From: Sulfitobacter sp. DFL-14
GTDB lineage: Bacteria; Pseudomonadota; Alphaproteobacteria; Rhodobacterales; Rhodobacteraceae
NCBI RefSeq assembly: GCF_003335585.1
Contig: NZ_QBFD01000022.1
Span: 444,339-508,338, forward strand
Reading direction: 5' to 3'
DNA: 64,000 nt
Made by a program: the position numbers and the translations under genes. Under the pieces are notes generated by a model. The model saw only the letters and a program-made list of their open reading frames with translations, did no database searches and was not told the origin of the DNA. The stretch's first letter is position 1. Each line of letters opens with the position of its first letter. This document shows, in pieces, positions 9,663-18,539 of this stretch.

Positions 9663-10169
9663 ATGAACATCGACAAGAAGATCGCGGATGATCTTGTTGC
9701 CAACGACATCTCCTTTGTCACCACCGTGCCCTGCAAGCAGCTGGCCGGCGTGATCGAGGAGATCGACGCGCGCGACGACATCTTCCACATCCCCTCCAAC
9801 AAGGAGGACGAGGGCATGGGCCTCTGTGCCGGGGCCTTCATGGGCGGCAAGCGGCCTGCCATCATCATGCAGAACACCGCCATCGGGGTGACGATCAACA
9901 CGCTCGCCACGCTGATCCAGTATTACCGGATGCCGCTGCCGATGATCATCTCCTACCGGGGCGAGCTGCGCGAACCCGTAGCTTGCCAGGTCGAAATGGC
10001 AGTGCACACCAAGGCGCTGCTGGCGCAGCTCAACATCCCCACCTACCACTTCCACTGGCAGAAGGATGTCGAGGAATTCGACAACATCCTGAAATACACC
10101 TTCATGTGCAACAAACCCGTGGCGATCCTGACCGATGCCAATTTCTGGGGAGGCTATGGCGACCAATGA
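9663..10169 (+). CDS. comD: Sulfopyruvate decarboxylase, alpha subunit
   Basis: 168-residue half of a thiamine-diphosphate enzyme (the Pyr domain), with the TPP-activating glutamate in SNKEDEGMGLCAGAF and the TVPCKQLAG start typical of ComD. ComDE converts sulfopyruvate to sulfoacetaldehyde and CO2 (EC 4.1.1.79); in bacteria this feeds Xsc in C3-sulfonate degradation, while in methanogens it serves coenzyme M synthesis. The gene overlaps comE through ATGA at 10166-10169, consistent with coupled translation of a 1:1 complex, and follows hpsN in the same direction. Confidence 0.92.
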   Translation: MNIDKKIADDLVANDISFVTTVPCKQLAGVIEEIDARDDIFHIPSNKEDEGMGLCAGAFMGGKRPAIIMQNTAIGVTINTLATLIQYYRMPLPMIISYRGELREPVACQVEMAVHTKALLAQLNIPTYHFHWQKDVEEFDNILKYTFMCNKPVAILTDANFWGGYGDQ

Positions 10170-10720
10170 TCCGTTCCGAAATCCTGAAAGACATCGCACC
10201 GATCATCCGTGACCATTTGGTGGTCTGCAACATCGGCATCCCCAGCCAGGAGCTGCATGCCATCGACGACCAGCCGACCAATTTCTACATGCTGGGCACC
10301 ATGGGGCTGGCCTCCTCCATCGGGCTGGGGCTGGCGCTGGCGCAGCCCAAGCCGGTGATCGCCATCGACGGCGACGGTTCCGTCCTGACCAACCTCGGCA
10401 CCCTGCCCACCATCGCCAATAATGTGGCCGACAATTACATCCTGATGATCATCGACAACGGATCCTATGGTTCCACCGGGGATCAGCCGACCTATGCGGG
10501 CAAGAAGACCAGGCTTGAGAAAGTGGCCGAGGCCTGCGGCTGCGAAAACGTGGTGACCTGCCAGGGCGAAGATACCGGCAAGGTGCTGCAGGCGGCGCTG
10601 GCGTCGGGAAAGATGACCGTGATTGTCGTCAAATGCGACAGCGGCAATGCCAGGCATCCGGTGATCACGATGGACCCGGTGGTGATCCGCGACCGCTTCA
10701 TGAAGGCCGTGCAGGCATAG
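10166..10720 (+). CDS. comE: Sulfopyruvate decarboxylase, beta subunit
   Basis: 184 residues forming the PP domain that binds the diphosphate of thiamine diphosphate through the GDGSVLTNLG...N motif at about residues 70-90. MGTMGLASSIGLGLALAQ before it is also conserved in ComE. It pairs with the alpha subunit encoded immediately upstream (4-base ATGA overlap). The FAD monooxygenase gene starts 58 bases downstream behind its own AAGGAGG, so it may be in the same transcript. Confidence 0.92.
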   Translation: MIRSEILKDIAPIIRDHLVVCNIGIPSQELHAIDDQPTNFYMLGTMGLASSIGLGLALAQPKPVIAIDGDGSVLTNLGTLPTIANNVADNYILMIIDNGSYGSTGDQPTYAGKKTRLEKVAEACGCENVVTCQGEDTGKVLQAALASGKMTVIVVKCDSGNARHPVITMDPVVIRDRFMKAVQA

Positions 10721-10778
10721 GGCGCAGCCCTGAGGGACCTGTCGGGCGCATACCACCCTGGCCGCAAGGAGGACTTTC

Positions 10779-12635
10779 ATGCAATTCCATCTGAACGGTT
10801 TCCGCCCCGGTGACCCGGCAGTCGCTGACCAGTCTGCCAGGCCGGCACAGACCGACACATTGGACGTGCTGATCGTGGGCTGCGGCCCGGCCGGGCTGAC
10901 GCTGGCCGCACAGCTCTCCGCCTTCCCCGAGATCTCCACCCGCATCCTGGAACGCAAACCCGGCCCGCTGGAGGTTGGTCAGGCCGATGGCATCGCCTGC
11001 CGCTCGATGGAGATGTTCGAGGCATTCGGATTTGCCGAAAAGGTGCAAAAGGAAGCCTATTGGGTGAATGAGGTCGCCTTCTGGCGGCCCGGTCCCGATG
11101 GCAAAGAGATCATCCGCGCCGACCGCATTCTGGACACGGAGGAAGGCCTGTCGGAGTTCCCCCATACCATCCTCAACCAGGCCAGGGTGCATGATTTCTA
11201 CCTCGACGTCATGCGCAACAGCCCGACCCGACTGGCACCGGATTACAACCGGTCACTGGTGTCCCTGACCCGGACCGATGATGCCGATTACCCGGTCCGG
11301 GCCGTCTTTGACTGCCTTGACTCCCCCGGCAGGCAGGAAACCCTGCGCGCCCGCTATGTTGTCGGATGCGACGGCGCGCGCAGCACGGTCAGGGCGGAAA
11401 TGGGCCTTCACCTCAAGGGCGAAGCGACCCGGCAACTGTGGGGGGTGATGGACATTCTGGCAGTCACCGATTTCCCCGACATCCGTCTGAAATGCGCCAT
11501 CCAGTCCGCGGATCAGGGCAGCATCCTGATCATCCCGCGCGAGGGGGGCTACATGGTGCGGATGTACATCGAAATGGACGTGCTGCATGGCGATGAGCGC
11601 GCCGCCGACAAGAACCTGACCGCCAAAGCCCTGATCGCCCGGGCGCAGGCCATCATGGCCCCCTATGCGCTTGACGTGAAACAGGTCGCCTGGTGGTCGG
11701 CCTATGAGATCGGGCAGCGGGTCTGCGACAGTTTCGACGATGCCGCTGACGGCGGGCAAGCCCCGCGCATCTTCATCGCGGGTGACGCCTGCCATACCCA
11801 TAGCCCAAAAGCGGGACAGGGCATGAATGTCTCCATGGCCGATGCCTTCAACCTGGGCTGGAAGCTGGCCGCCGTCTTGCGCGGACAGGCGGATGCCGCG
11901 CTGTTGAATACCTATTCTGAAGAACGCCGCGCCAAGGCAAAGGAGCTGATCGACTTTGACCGCAACATGGCCCGGTTGTTCAGCGCCAAACCGGCCTCCC
12001 CCGCCGAGGCCGCGCAATTCCAGCGCTATTTCCGTCAGCACGGCCGTTATACCGCAGGGGTCGAGACCCGCTACGACCCGTCGGTCCTGACGGCGGACGG
12101 GACGCATCAAGCCCTGGCGACGGGTCTGCCCATCGGGATGCGGTTCCATTCCGCACCGGTGATCCGGGTGGCCGATGCAAGGCCCATGCAGCTTGCCCAT
12201 ACGATCAAGGCCGATGGCCGCTGGCGTCTCTTCGCCTTTGCAAGCCGGGACGATACCGGCGCTCAGGGCGGGCAGATGGCTCAGCTTTGCGAGGCTCTGG
12301 CGCAGCGGGTGCCCGCCGGGGAGCCTGACGGGGTGCTCGACGTCAGAGGCGTTTTCCAACACCCCCACCGCAGCCTGCAGATCGACCGGATGCCTGCCCT
12401 GCTCTTGCCCCGCAAGGGGCGGTTTGGCCTGATCGACTATGAGAAAATCTTTGCCGCCAATCCGGCTGCTGGCCGGGAAATCTTCGACCTGCGCGGCATC
12501 GACCGTGACAGGGGCGCAATGGTGCTGGTGCGGCCCGACCAATATGTCGCGGCAATCCTCCCGCTGGGCGATCTGGCGGGGCTTGATGCATTTCTGGAAA
12601 GGTCACCCCTGCGGTTGGGCAGACAGACAGGCTGA
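10779..12635 (+). CDS. FAD-dependent aromatic monooxygenase, phenol hydroxylase/3-hydroxybenzoate 4-monooxygenase type
   Basis: 618 residues. N-terminal FAD-binding VGCGPAGLTLA at residues ~31-41, the second FAD motif GDACHTHSPKAGQGMNVSMADA near residue 345, and a C-terminal thioredoxin-like domain from about residue 460 as in phenol 2-monooxygenase and MobA. Such enzymes hydroxylate a phenolic ring with NAD(P)H and O2. AAGGAGG lies upstream of the ATG. It follows comE on the same strand with 58 bases between, and ends 2 bases from the convergent fructokinase gene. No ring-cleavage genes are nearby, so its substrate and its relation to sulfonate breakdown are open. Confidence 0.83.
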   Translation: MQFHLNGFRPGDPAVADQSARPAQTDTLDVLIVGCGPAGLTLAAQLSAFPEISTRILERKPGPLEVGQADGIACRSMEMFEAFGFAEKVQKEAYWVNEVAFWRPGPDGKEIIRADRILDTEEGLSEFPHTILNQARVHDFYLDVMRNSPTRLAPDYNRSLVSLTRTDDADYPVRAVFDCLDSPGRQETLRARYVVGCDGARSTVRAEMGLHLKGEATRQLWGVMDILAVTDFPDIRLKCAIQSADQGSILIIPREGGYMVRMYIEMDVLHGDERAADKNLTAKALIARAQAIMAPYALDVKQVAWWSAYEIGQRVCDSFDDAADGGQAPRIFIAGDACHTHSPKAGQGMNVSMADAFNLGWKLAAVLRGQADAALLNTYSEERRAKAKELIDFDRNMARLFSAKPASPAEAAQFQRYFRQHGRYTAGVETRYDPSVLTADGTHQALATGLPIGMRFHSAPVIRVADARPMQLAHTIKADGRWRLFAFASRDDTGAQGGQMAQLCEALAQRVPAGEPDGVLDVRGVFQHPHRSLQIDRMPALLLPRKGRFGLIDYEKIFAANPAAGREIFDLRGIDRDRGAMVLVRPDQYVAAILPLGDLAGLDAFLERSPLRLGRQTG

Positions 12636-12637
12636 CC

Positions 12638-13564
12638 CTATAATTCCCGCGCCCAGGGCGGGTTCGCGCCCGCGCGGGAGACGGTCACCGCCGCCACGCG
12701 CGCGCCAAAGGTCAGCGCGTCAGTCACCGCATGTGCCGTCAGCCCGCGCAGGGCATCTTTGCTGAGCAGCCCTTGCTCGGCGAGGCTGGCCAGAACGCCC
12801 GCGTTGAAAGTATCGCCGGCCCCCACGGTATCGACCACCTCGGCCCGCAAAGCGGGCACGGTCACCTCGGTGCCATCGGCCATATAGGCCGTCGCCCCTT
12901 CCCCGCCGCGCGTCACAATGACCAGCGCGGGCCCGTGACCCAGCAGCGCCCTGACTTTGTCCGGCACGGGCATCGGATCAGGGTGAAGCCAGGTCAGATC
13001 CTCGTCAGAGACCTTGACGATGTCCGCCTGCCGCAGCATCGCCCCCAGCCGGGTGCGAAAGCGGTTCGCATCGCGGACAAAACCGGGGCGGATGTTCGGG
13101 TCGATCATCACCGCACGTCCCGCCCCCGCCTGCGCCAGCAGATCCGCATAGGTATCGGCACAGGGCTCGCAGGCCAGGCTGATTCCGCCAAAATAGAGCG
13201 CCGTCACATCATCGCCCACCTGCGGCAGCTCCTGCGGCGACAGCATCCGCCCGGCAGAATTCTCATCATAGAACATGTAGCTGGCCTGCCCGCCGTTCAG
13301 CTCGACAAAGGCCAGTGTCGTCGGGCGGTCGGCATGGACCACATGGGAGGTGTCCACCCCGTTTGCCGTCAGCGCCGCCGACAGCAGCTTGCCGAAGGAA
13401 TCGGTCGAAATGCCCGTCAGCATCCCGGCAGGCACGCCCAGCCGCCCCAGCGCGATGGCTGTGTTGAAGATCGCCCCGCCCACATGCGGCGCAAACCCGC
13501 TGCCGCCCGATGGGCCGGGGATTGGCAACATGTCAATCAGGGCCTCGCCCGCGCACAGGATCAT
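12638..13564 (-). CDS. PfkB-family fructokinase
   Basis: 308 residues with the ribokinase/PfkB fold: N-terminal CAGEALIDMLP, the sugar-binding GGAIFNTAIALGRLG, and the C-terminal PfkB signature DTVGAGDTFNAG holding the catalytic aspartate. The acidic and Gly-rich pattern fits bacterial fructokinases (ATP + fructose to fructose 6-phosphate), and the nearby mannose/fructose uptake genes at 24-29 kb agree. Its promoter region, shared with the divergent pgm gene, contains an AT-rich dyad similar to the one beside the ROK repressor gene, suggesting common control. Confidence 0.86.
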   Translation of the reverse strand: MILCAGEALIDMLPIPGPSGGSGFAPHVGGAIFNTAIALGRLGVPAGMLTGISTDSFGKLLSAALTANGVDTSHVVHADRPTTLAFVELNGGQASYMFYDENSAGRMLSPQELPQVGDDVTALYFGGISLACEPCADTYADLLAQAGAGRAVMIDPNIRPGFVRDANRFRTRLGAMLRQADIVKVSDEDLTWLHPDPMPVPDKVRALLGHGPALVIVTRGGEGATAYMADGTEVTVPALRAEVVDTVGAGDTFNAGVLASLAEQGLLSKDALRGLTAHAVTDALTFGARVAAVTVSRAGANPPWAREL

Positions 13565-13919
13565 GAACTTTCCCCCCGGAATACCGCCGCGCCCGCGCGC
13601 GGCCTTGCCCCATAGTGGATGAAAGCCTGACCTCCGGATGTCAAGAATAATAAATCAATCTAGTTTATTAATTCGGTAAATCAGGCAGCGCAACACCGGT
13701 TTTCCGTTGAAGCCCATGGGTGTCGGCTCTATTCGGATCAGGCTTGGTGCTGCATTGCGGCACTGTCCGGAACCCTTTCGTGCCCCCGGGTGTTCCCTGA
13801 CCAGCGTGGTTACGCCGGCCTGCTCAACCGCCCCTTGCACGGGCCGCCAACTTGCTGTCCGATGCGGCCAGGCCAATTCCAGACCCAAGAACAGTTAGTT
13901 TAAGACAAAAGGTTATTTC
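13565..13919. other. Intergenic region between divergent fructokinase and pgm
   Basis: 355 bases with no coding signal I can support. It holds the AT-rich dyad at 13647-13671 close to the fructokinase start; the rest is ordinary GC-rich sequence, with AAAGG before the pgm ATG. It presumably carries both divergent promoters. Confidence 0.6.
13645..13674. promoter_or_regulatory. Putative ROK-repressor operator (fructokinase/pgm)
   Basis: An AT-rich island in GC-rich DNA with inverted arms AATAATAAA and TTTATTAATT around a 9-base centre TCAATCTAG. The words TAAATCAA, GTTTATT and TTAATT also make up the larger dyad at 25803-25835 beside the ROK gene. It sits 80-110 bases upstream of the fructokinase start. 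Similarity between the two sites is seen; binding by the ROK protein is inferred. Confidence 0.55.
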
Positions 13920-15551
13920 ATGACGACACTCACCCAGGACTGCACCCCTTTCGAGGGGCAAAAACCCGGCACTTCGGGCCTGCGCAAGAAAACCCGCGTC
14001 TTCATGGAGCCGGGCTATGTGGAATGTTTTGTCCAATCCGTTTTCAACGCCATCGAAGGGGTCGAGGGCAAGACCCTTGTCATCGGGGGGGATGGAAGGT
14101 TCTTCAACGCCGAGGCGATCCAGACCATTCTGCGGATGGCCGCAGCCAACGGGGCAAAACGCGCCATTGTCGGCAAGGATGGGTTGCTCTCCACCCCGGC
14201 TGCCTCGCACCTGATCCGCAAGCGCAGCGCCTCCGGCGGGCTGATCCTCTCGGCCAGCCACAATCCCGGCGGGATCGACGCGGATTTCGGCCTGAAATAC
14301 AATGTCTCCAACGGCGGCCCGGCCCCCGAAAGCGTGACCGCCGCGATCTATGACGAAACCAGGACCATCAGCAGCTACAAGACGCTGGACACCGACGACA
14401 TCGACCTGGGCGATCTGGGCGAGGTGACGCTGGGCGGCATGACCGTCGAAATCGTCGACCCGGTTGCCGCCTATGCCGTGCTGATGGAAAAACTCTTTGA
14501 TTTCGACGCCATCAAAGGGCTGTTTCAGGCCGGGTTCACCATGCGCTTCGATGCCATGCATGCCGTCACCGGCCCCTATGCCAAGGCGATCCTTGAGGAA
14601 AAGTTGGGCGCGCCCGAAGGCACCGTGCTGAACGGCGTGCCCTCGGTCGATTTCGGCAAGGGCCATCCGGACCCGAACCCGATCTGGGCAAAGCCGCTGG
14701 TTGACATGGTGATGGCCGAAGACGGCCCCGATTTCGCCGCCGCCTCGGATGGGGACGGGGACCGCAACATGATCCTCGGCCGCGGTGTTTACGTGACCCC
14801 CTCTGACAGCCTTGCCGTGCTGGCGGCGAATGCCCATCTGGCGCCGGGCTACAAGGAGGGGATTGCAGGCGTTGCACGCTCGATGCCCACCAGCCGCGCC
14901 TGTGACCGCGTGGCAGAGGCCATGGGCATCGCCTGTTTCGAAACTCCCACCGGGTGGAAATTCTTCGGCAACCTGCTGGACGCGGGCAAGGTGACGCTCT
15001 GCGGCGAGGAAAGCGCCGGCACCGGCAGCAGCCATGTGCGCGAAAAGGATGGGCTCTGGGCGGTGCTGCTCTGGCTCAACATCATCGCAGTGCGCGGCCA
15101 GTCGGTGCATCACATCCTCAAGGACCACTGGAAGGAATACGGCCGCAACTATTACTCGCGGCATGACTACGAGGCCGTCGATGCCACTGCCGCGGCCGAG
15201 CTGATGGGCGCGCTCGAAGCGGCATTGCCCGACCTGCCCGGACAGCGCCCCGCCGGTCTGATGATCACAGAGGCTGACCAGTTTTCCTACCACGATCCGG
15301 TCGACGGTTCAGTGAGCGAGAACCAGGGCCTGCGAATCAACTTCGAAGGCGGCGCGCGCGGCGTGCTGCGCCTGTCTGGCACCGGGACCGAAGGGGCGAC
15401 TCTGCGGGTTTATCTGGAACGCTATGAGCCCTCCGGGGGCGATCTGGAGATCGAAACACAAGCAGCCCTGGCCCAGGTCGCGGCGGCGGTGGCCGAACTC
15501 AGCGATCTGGAAAAGCGCACCGGCAGGACGAAACCCGACGTGATGACCTGA
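13920..15551 (+). CDS. pgm: Alpha-D-glucose phosphate-specific phosphoglucomutase
   Basis: 543 residues, typical length. The catalytic phosphoserine loop ILSASHNPGG lies at ~110-119, the Mg-binding loop DGDGDRNM at ~278-285, and the sugar-specificity loop GEESAGTGSSH at ~362-372. The enzyme interconverts glucose 1- and 6-phosphate in the cytoplasm, linking glycogen and nucleotide-sugar synthesis to central metabolism. It is transcribed away from fructokinase across the region with the putative ROK operator. The downstream neighbour is convergent. Confidence 0.95.
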   Translation: MTTLTQDCTPFEGQKPGTSGLRKKTRVFMEPGYVECFVQSVFNAIEGVEGKTLVIGGDGRFFNAEAIQTILRMAAANGAKRAIVGKDGLLSTPAASHLIRKRSASGGLILSASHNPGGIDADFGLKYNVSNGGPAPESVTAAIYDETRTISSYKTLDTDDIDLGDLGEVTLGGMTVEIVDPVAAYAVLMEKLFDFDAIKGLFQAGFTMRFDAMHAVTGPYAKAILEEKLGAPEGTVLNGVPSVDFGKGHPDPNPIWAKPLVDMVMAEDGPDFAAASDGDGDRNMILGRGVYVTPSDSLAVLAANAHLAPGYKEGIAGVARSMPTSRACDRVAEAMGIACFETPTGWKFFGNLLDAGKVTLCGEESAGTGSSHVREKDGLWAVLLWLNIIAVRGQSVHHILKDHWKEYGRNYYSRHDYEAVDATAAAELMGALEAALPDLPGQRPAGLMITEADQFSYHDPVDGSVSENQGLRINFEGGARGVLRLSGTGTEGATLRVYLERYEPSGGDLEIETQAALAQVAAAVAELSDLEKRTGRTKPDVMT

Positions 15552-15593
15552 GCGCGGCGGGTCGTGTGACCTGAGGCACCGCACCCCACCCGT

Positions 15594-16394
15594 TCAGAAC
15601 AGGTCTTTCAGCGCGGCGAACAATTCCGCCTGCGAGGAAATGTCGAGTTTGCGGTAGATGTTGCGCCGGTGCACCTTGACCGTTGCGCGCGCGATACCAA
15701 GGTCAAGCGCCGCCGACAGGTTGGAATGCCCCTGCAGGATCAGCGCAGCCAGCTGCGCCTCCCGCCGGGTCAGGACCGTGCCGGACAGGGCAGTGACGTG
15801 ATCGCGGATGATCGTGTCCAGCGGGCTGTGAACCGGCGGCTGGACCCTTTCGCCCAACTGGTCCTGACGATACTCGCAGTACTGGCGCAGCAGCTCCAGC
15901 ATGACAGGGCTGAAATGGCGCAGGCATTGCAACTCCTTGCGTTTGAAACGCCCCTGCCCGGCTTGCCTGCTCATCGACAGATGGCCCGTGGCACCGCCCT
16001 TGAGATCGACCAGCAGACCAACCTCGTCGCAGATTTCGGTCTTGCAGTAGTACTGAAGGTAATATTCCCCGGAAAAGAACCGGTCCGGCGCGATCTCGGA
16101 CAGCCGGTACATTGCACCGGGCGAGGCCCGCTTGCGCATCTGGAAGAACGGATCAAGCCGATAGGACCCGTCCAGGTAATGGCGCGGATAGGAGGTCTTG
16201 AGCGAGCAATCTGCCAGCCAGCTGTTCAGCGCCTGCGGCGTGCCGCTGTCGCTGAACCGCAGGATCAGGAAGGTATCAAAGCGCAGTCGCGCGCGCAGCA
16301 GCCTGCGAAAATGCTCAAAGAACGATTCGTCCTTGCAATGGGCAAATGCCCGCTGGAGGCGAAGCACATCACCCTCTCTGAGCATCTCTGTCAT
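15594..16394 (-). CDS. LuxR-family helix-turn-helix transcriptional regulator
   Basis: 266 residues. The C-terminal ~60 residues form a GerE/LuxR HTH ([18 protein letters not shown], then [19 protein letters not shown]). The N-terminal ~190 residues are not a clear acyl-homoserine-lactone domain and I do not recognise their ligand. The start at 16394 (MTEMLREG) has GGGG seven bases upstream; an in-frame ATG at 16415 is possible. It diverges from the PotABCD-type operon across ~150 bases that contain a perfect GC-rich dyad, so it is the likely local activator of that operon. Confidence 0.82.
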   Translation of the reverse strand: MTEMLREGDVLRLQRAFAHCKDESFFEHFRRLLRARLRFDTFLILRFSDSGTPQALNSWLADCSLKTSYPRHYLDGSYRLDPFFQMRKRASPGAMYRLSEIAPDRFFSGEYYLQYYCKTEICDEVGLLVDLKGGATGHLSMSRQAGQGRFKRKELQCLRHFSPVMLELLRQYCEYRQDQLGERVQPPVHSPLDTIIRDHVTALSGTVLTRREAQLAALILQGHSNLSAALDLGIARATVKVHRRNIYRKLDISSQAELFAALKDLF

Positions 16395-16428
16395 TTCTAA
16401 CCCCCATAAGACCAAACATTAGTCATTT

Positions 16429-16452
16429 AATACCCCCGTGGGGGTATTTTTT
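16429..16452. promoter_or_regulatory. GC-rich dyad with T-run between luxR-type gene and pot-type operon
   Basis: AATACCCCC (16429-16437), a 2-base centre GT, and GGGGGTATT (16440-16448), followed by TTTT. It lies 35 bases upstream of the regulator start and ~95 upstream of the ATPase start. It could be the operator of the LuxR-type protein (18-20 bp dyads are usual for the family) or a terminator/attenuator because of the T-run. The symmetry is seen; the function is not decided. Confidence 0.5.
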
Positions 16453-16543
16453 CGCCAGACTATTGCAGCAATCATCCGATTGCATGGTGTTTGCCCAAGT
16501 CTCGGGCGACGTTGAGAAGACCATAACAGGGGGAACGCTAAAA

Positions 16544-17623
16544 GTGGCGACAGCCATCAGTGTACGCAATCTGCGCAAGGTCTATCCGGGACAACCGCCC
16601 GTCGTTGCGCTGGCGGATGCCAGCATCGACATCAAGGACAACGAATTTTTCACCCTGCTGGGCCCGTCGGGCTGCGGCAAGACAACCTTGCTGCGGATGA
16701 TCGCCGGGTTCGAGCATCCGACGGCGGGCAGTCTGACCATGCATGGTGAAAACCTGCTGGAGCTGCCGCCCTACAAGCGGCCGGTGAACACGGTATTCCA
16801 GAGCTATGCCCTGTTCCCGCATCTGACCGTGGCCCAGAACATCAGTTTCGGCCTTGAAATGCTGGGCAAACCCAAAGCCGAGATCAGGCAGACCGTCGAC
16901 GAGATGATGGCGCTGGTCAAGATGACGGAGATGGCAGACCGCCAGACCGGTCAGATCTCCGGCGGCCAGCAGCAGCGCGTGGCACTGGCCCGCGCCCTGG
17001 CCCCCAAGCCGCGTGTGCTGTTGCTGGACGAACCGCTCAGCGCGCTGGATTTCAAGCTGCGCAAGGACATGCAACTGGAACTCAAACGCCTGCAGATGGA
17101 GACCGGGATCACCTTTGTCTTTGTCACCCACGATCAGGAAGAGGCGCTGACCATGTCGGACCGGATCGCGGTGATGAACGCGGGCGAAATCCGGCAGATC
17201 GGCAACCCCCGGCAGATCTATGACCAGCCCGCCGAGCGCTTTGTCGCGGATTTCATCGGGGATACCAATTTCCTGCCTGCAGAGCTGATCGAGACTGCCG
17301 GGCAAACCGCCACGATACGCCTGTCATCCGGCAAACAGATCGCAGCCCGCGCCGCCGAAAGCGGATCGCAAAAGGGCAAGGTCACGCTCGCCGTGCGGCC
17401 CGAACACGCCAGCATCGGCCCCGAGGCCGAGGGCCTGCTGGCCGGCACTCTGGGCGAAGTTGTCTATTTCGGGACCGACACGCATTACCATGTGGCGCTG
17501 GAGGACGGGACTGGATTCGTGGTGCGTCAGCAGAACCGCCCGGATGCGACGGCGCAGTTTTCCTCCGGCGACCGTGTCGGCGTGCATTTTGCACCCGGCA
17601 TCGGTCAGGTCCTGAAGGATTGA
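16544..17623 (+). CDS. potA: ABC transporter ATP-binding protein, PotA (spermidine/putrescine) type
   Basis: 359 residues from a GTG start at 16544 with AGGGGGAA eight bases upstream; this start gives [14 protein letters not shown], the normal beginning of the family. Walker [10 protein letters not shown], signature [14 protein letters not shown], Walker [12 protein letters not shown], the H-loop [13 protein letters not shown], and a C-terminal TOBE domain (~280-359) are visible. It energises uptake of polyamines or related amines/opines. It is the first gene of a four-gene importer (ATPase, two permeases, binding protein) with 4-19 base gaps or overlaps. Ligand class is inferred from family. 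Confidence 0.88.
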   Translation: MATAISVRNLRKVYPGQPPVVALADASIDIKDNEFFTLLGPSGCGKTTLLRMIAGFEHPTAGSLTMHGENLLELPPYKRPVNTVFQSYALFPHLTVAQNISFGLEMLGKPKAEIRQTVDEMMALVKMTEMADRQTGQISGGQQQRVALARALAPKPRVLLLDEPLSALDFKLRKDMQLELKRLQMETGITFVFVTHDQEEALTMSDRIAVMNAGEIRQIGNPRQIYDQPAERFVADFIGDTNFLPAELIETAGQTATIRLSSGKQIAARAAESGSQKGKVTLAVRPEHASIGPEAEGLLAGTLGEVVYFGTDTHYHVALEDGTGFVVRQQNRPDATAQFSSGDRVGVHFAPGIGQVLKD

Positions 17624-17627
17624 CCTG

Positions 17628-18539
17628 ATGGCCGATCTGTCCTCTGCCGCCGAGACTCGGGCCAGCCGCCGCCGCTGGCTGCTGCTGGCACCTGCCCTGT
17701 TCATCCTTGTCTTCGCCGCAGCCGGGCCGTTGCTGATCACGCTGCTCTATTCCTTCCTCACCCCCGGTGATTACGGCGGCGTCGAATGGCAGGCCTCCTG
17801 GCAGGCCTGGTTCAACGTGGTCATGGAACGCGACATCTTTGACGATACGCTGGGCTGGTCCGACGCGCATCTGAGCATCTTCTGGCGCTCGGTGAAACTG
17901 TCGCTGATGACCACGGTGCTCTGCCTTTTCTTCGGCTTTCCCACCGCCTATTTCATCGCGACCCGCCCGAAAAAGCAGCGCGATCTCTGGATGCTGCTGA
18001 TCATCATTCCATTCTGGACCAACCTGCTGATCCGCACCTTCGCGGTGGTGGAGCTGATCCGGGCGGAAGGCACGGTCAACACGCTGCTGATCTGGCTGGG
18101 TATCATCGACACACCGATCCAGATGCTGTTCACCGAATTCTCGATCCTGCTCGGCATGGTCTATGTCTATCTGCCCCTGATGGTGCTGCCACTCTATGCC
18201 TCGATGGAGCGGCTTGATTTCAGCCTGGTCGAGGCGGGATACGACCTTTACGCCACGCGCCTGAAAGTGCTGCGCCGGGTGATCCTGCCGCTGGTCAAAC
18301 CGGGGGTCATCGCCGGGTCGATCCTGGTCTTCGTACCCTCGCTGGGCGCCTACGTGACGCCCCGCGTCATGGGCGGCGGCAACCAGCTGATGATCGGCAA
18401 CCTGATCGAGCTGCAGTTCGGCCAGGGCCGCAACTGGCCGCTGGGGGCGGCGCTGTCGATCACGCTGCTGGCCATCGTGATGGTGGCCCTGATGGCCTAT
18501 GTCCGCGCCGCCGGGAACCAGGAGCCGCATCGTGTCTAA
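17628..18539 (+). CDS. potB: ABC transporter permease, PotB type
   Basis: 303 residues with about six hydrophobic segments; the first begins at residue ~17 after a short basic N-terminus (RASRRRW). The EAA coupling motif is seen as EAGYDLYATRLKVLRRVILPLVKPGV. It forms the membrane channel with the next gene product. Starts 4 bases after the ATPase stop and overlaps the next permease by 8 bases. Confidence 0.87.
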   Translation: MADLSSAAETRASRRRWLLLAPALFILVFAAAGPLLITLLYSFLTPGDYGGVEWQASWQAWFNVVMERDIFDDTLGWSDAHLSIFWRSVKLSLMTTVLCLFFGFPTAYFIATRPKKQRDLWMLLIIIPFWTNLLIRTFAVVELIRAEGTVNTLLIWLGIIDTPIQMLFTEFSILLGMVYVYLPLMVLPLYASMERLDFSLVEAGYDLYATRLKVLRRVILPLVKPGVIAGSILVFVPSLGAYVTPRVMGGGNQLMIGNLIELQFGQGRNWPLGAALSITLLAIVMVALMAYVRAAGNQEPHRV

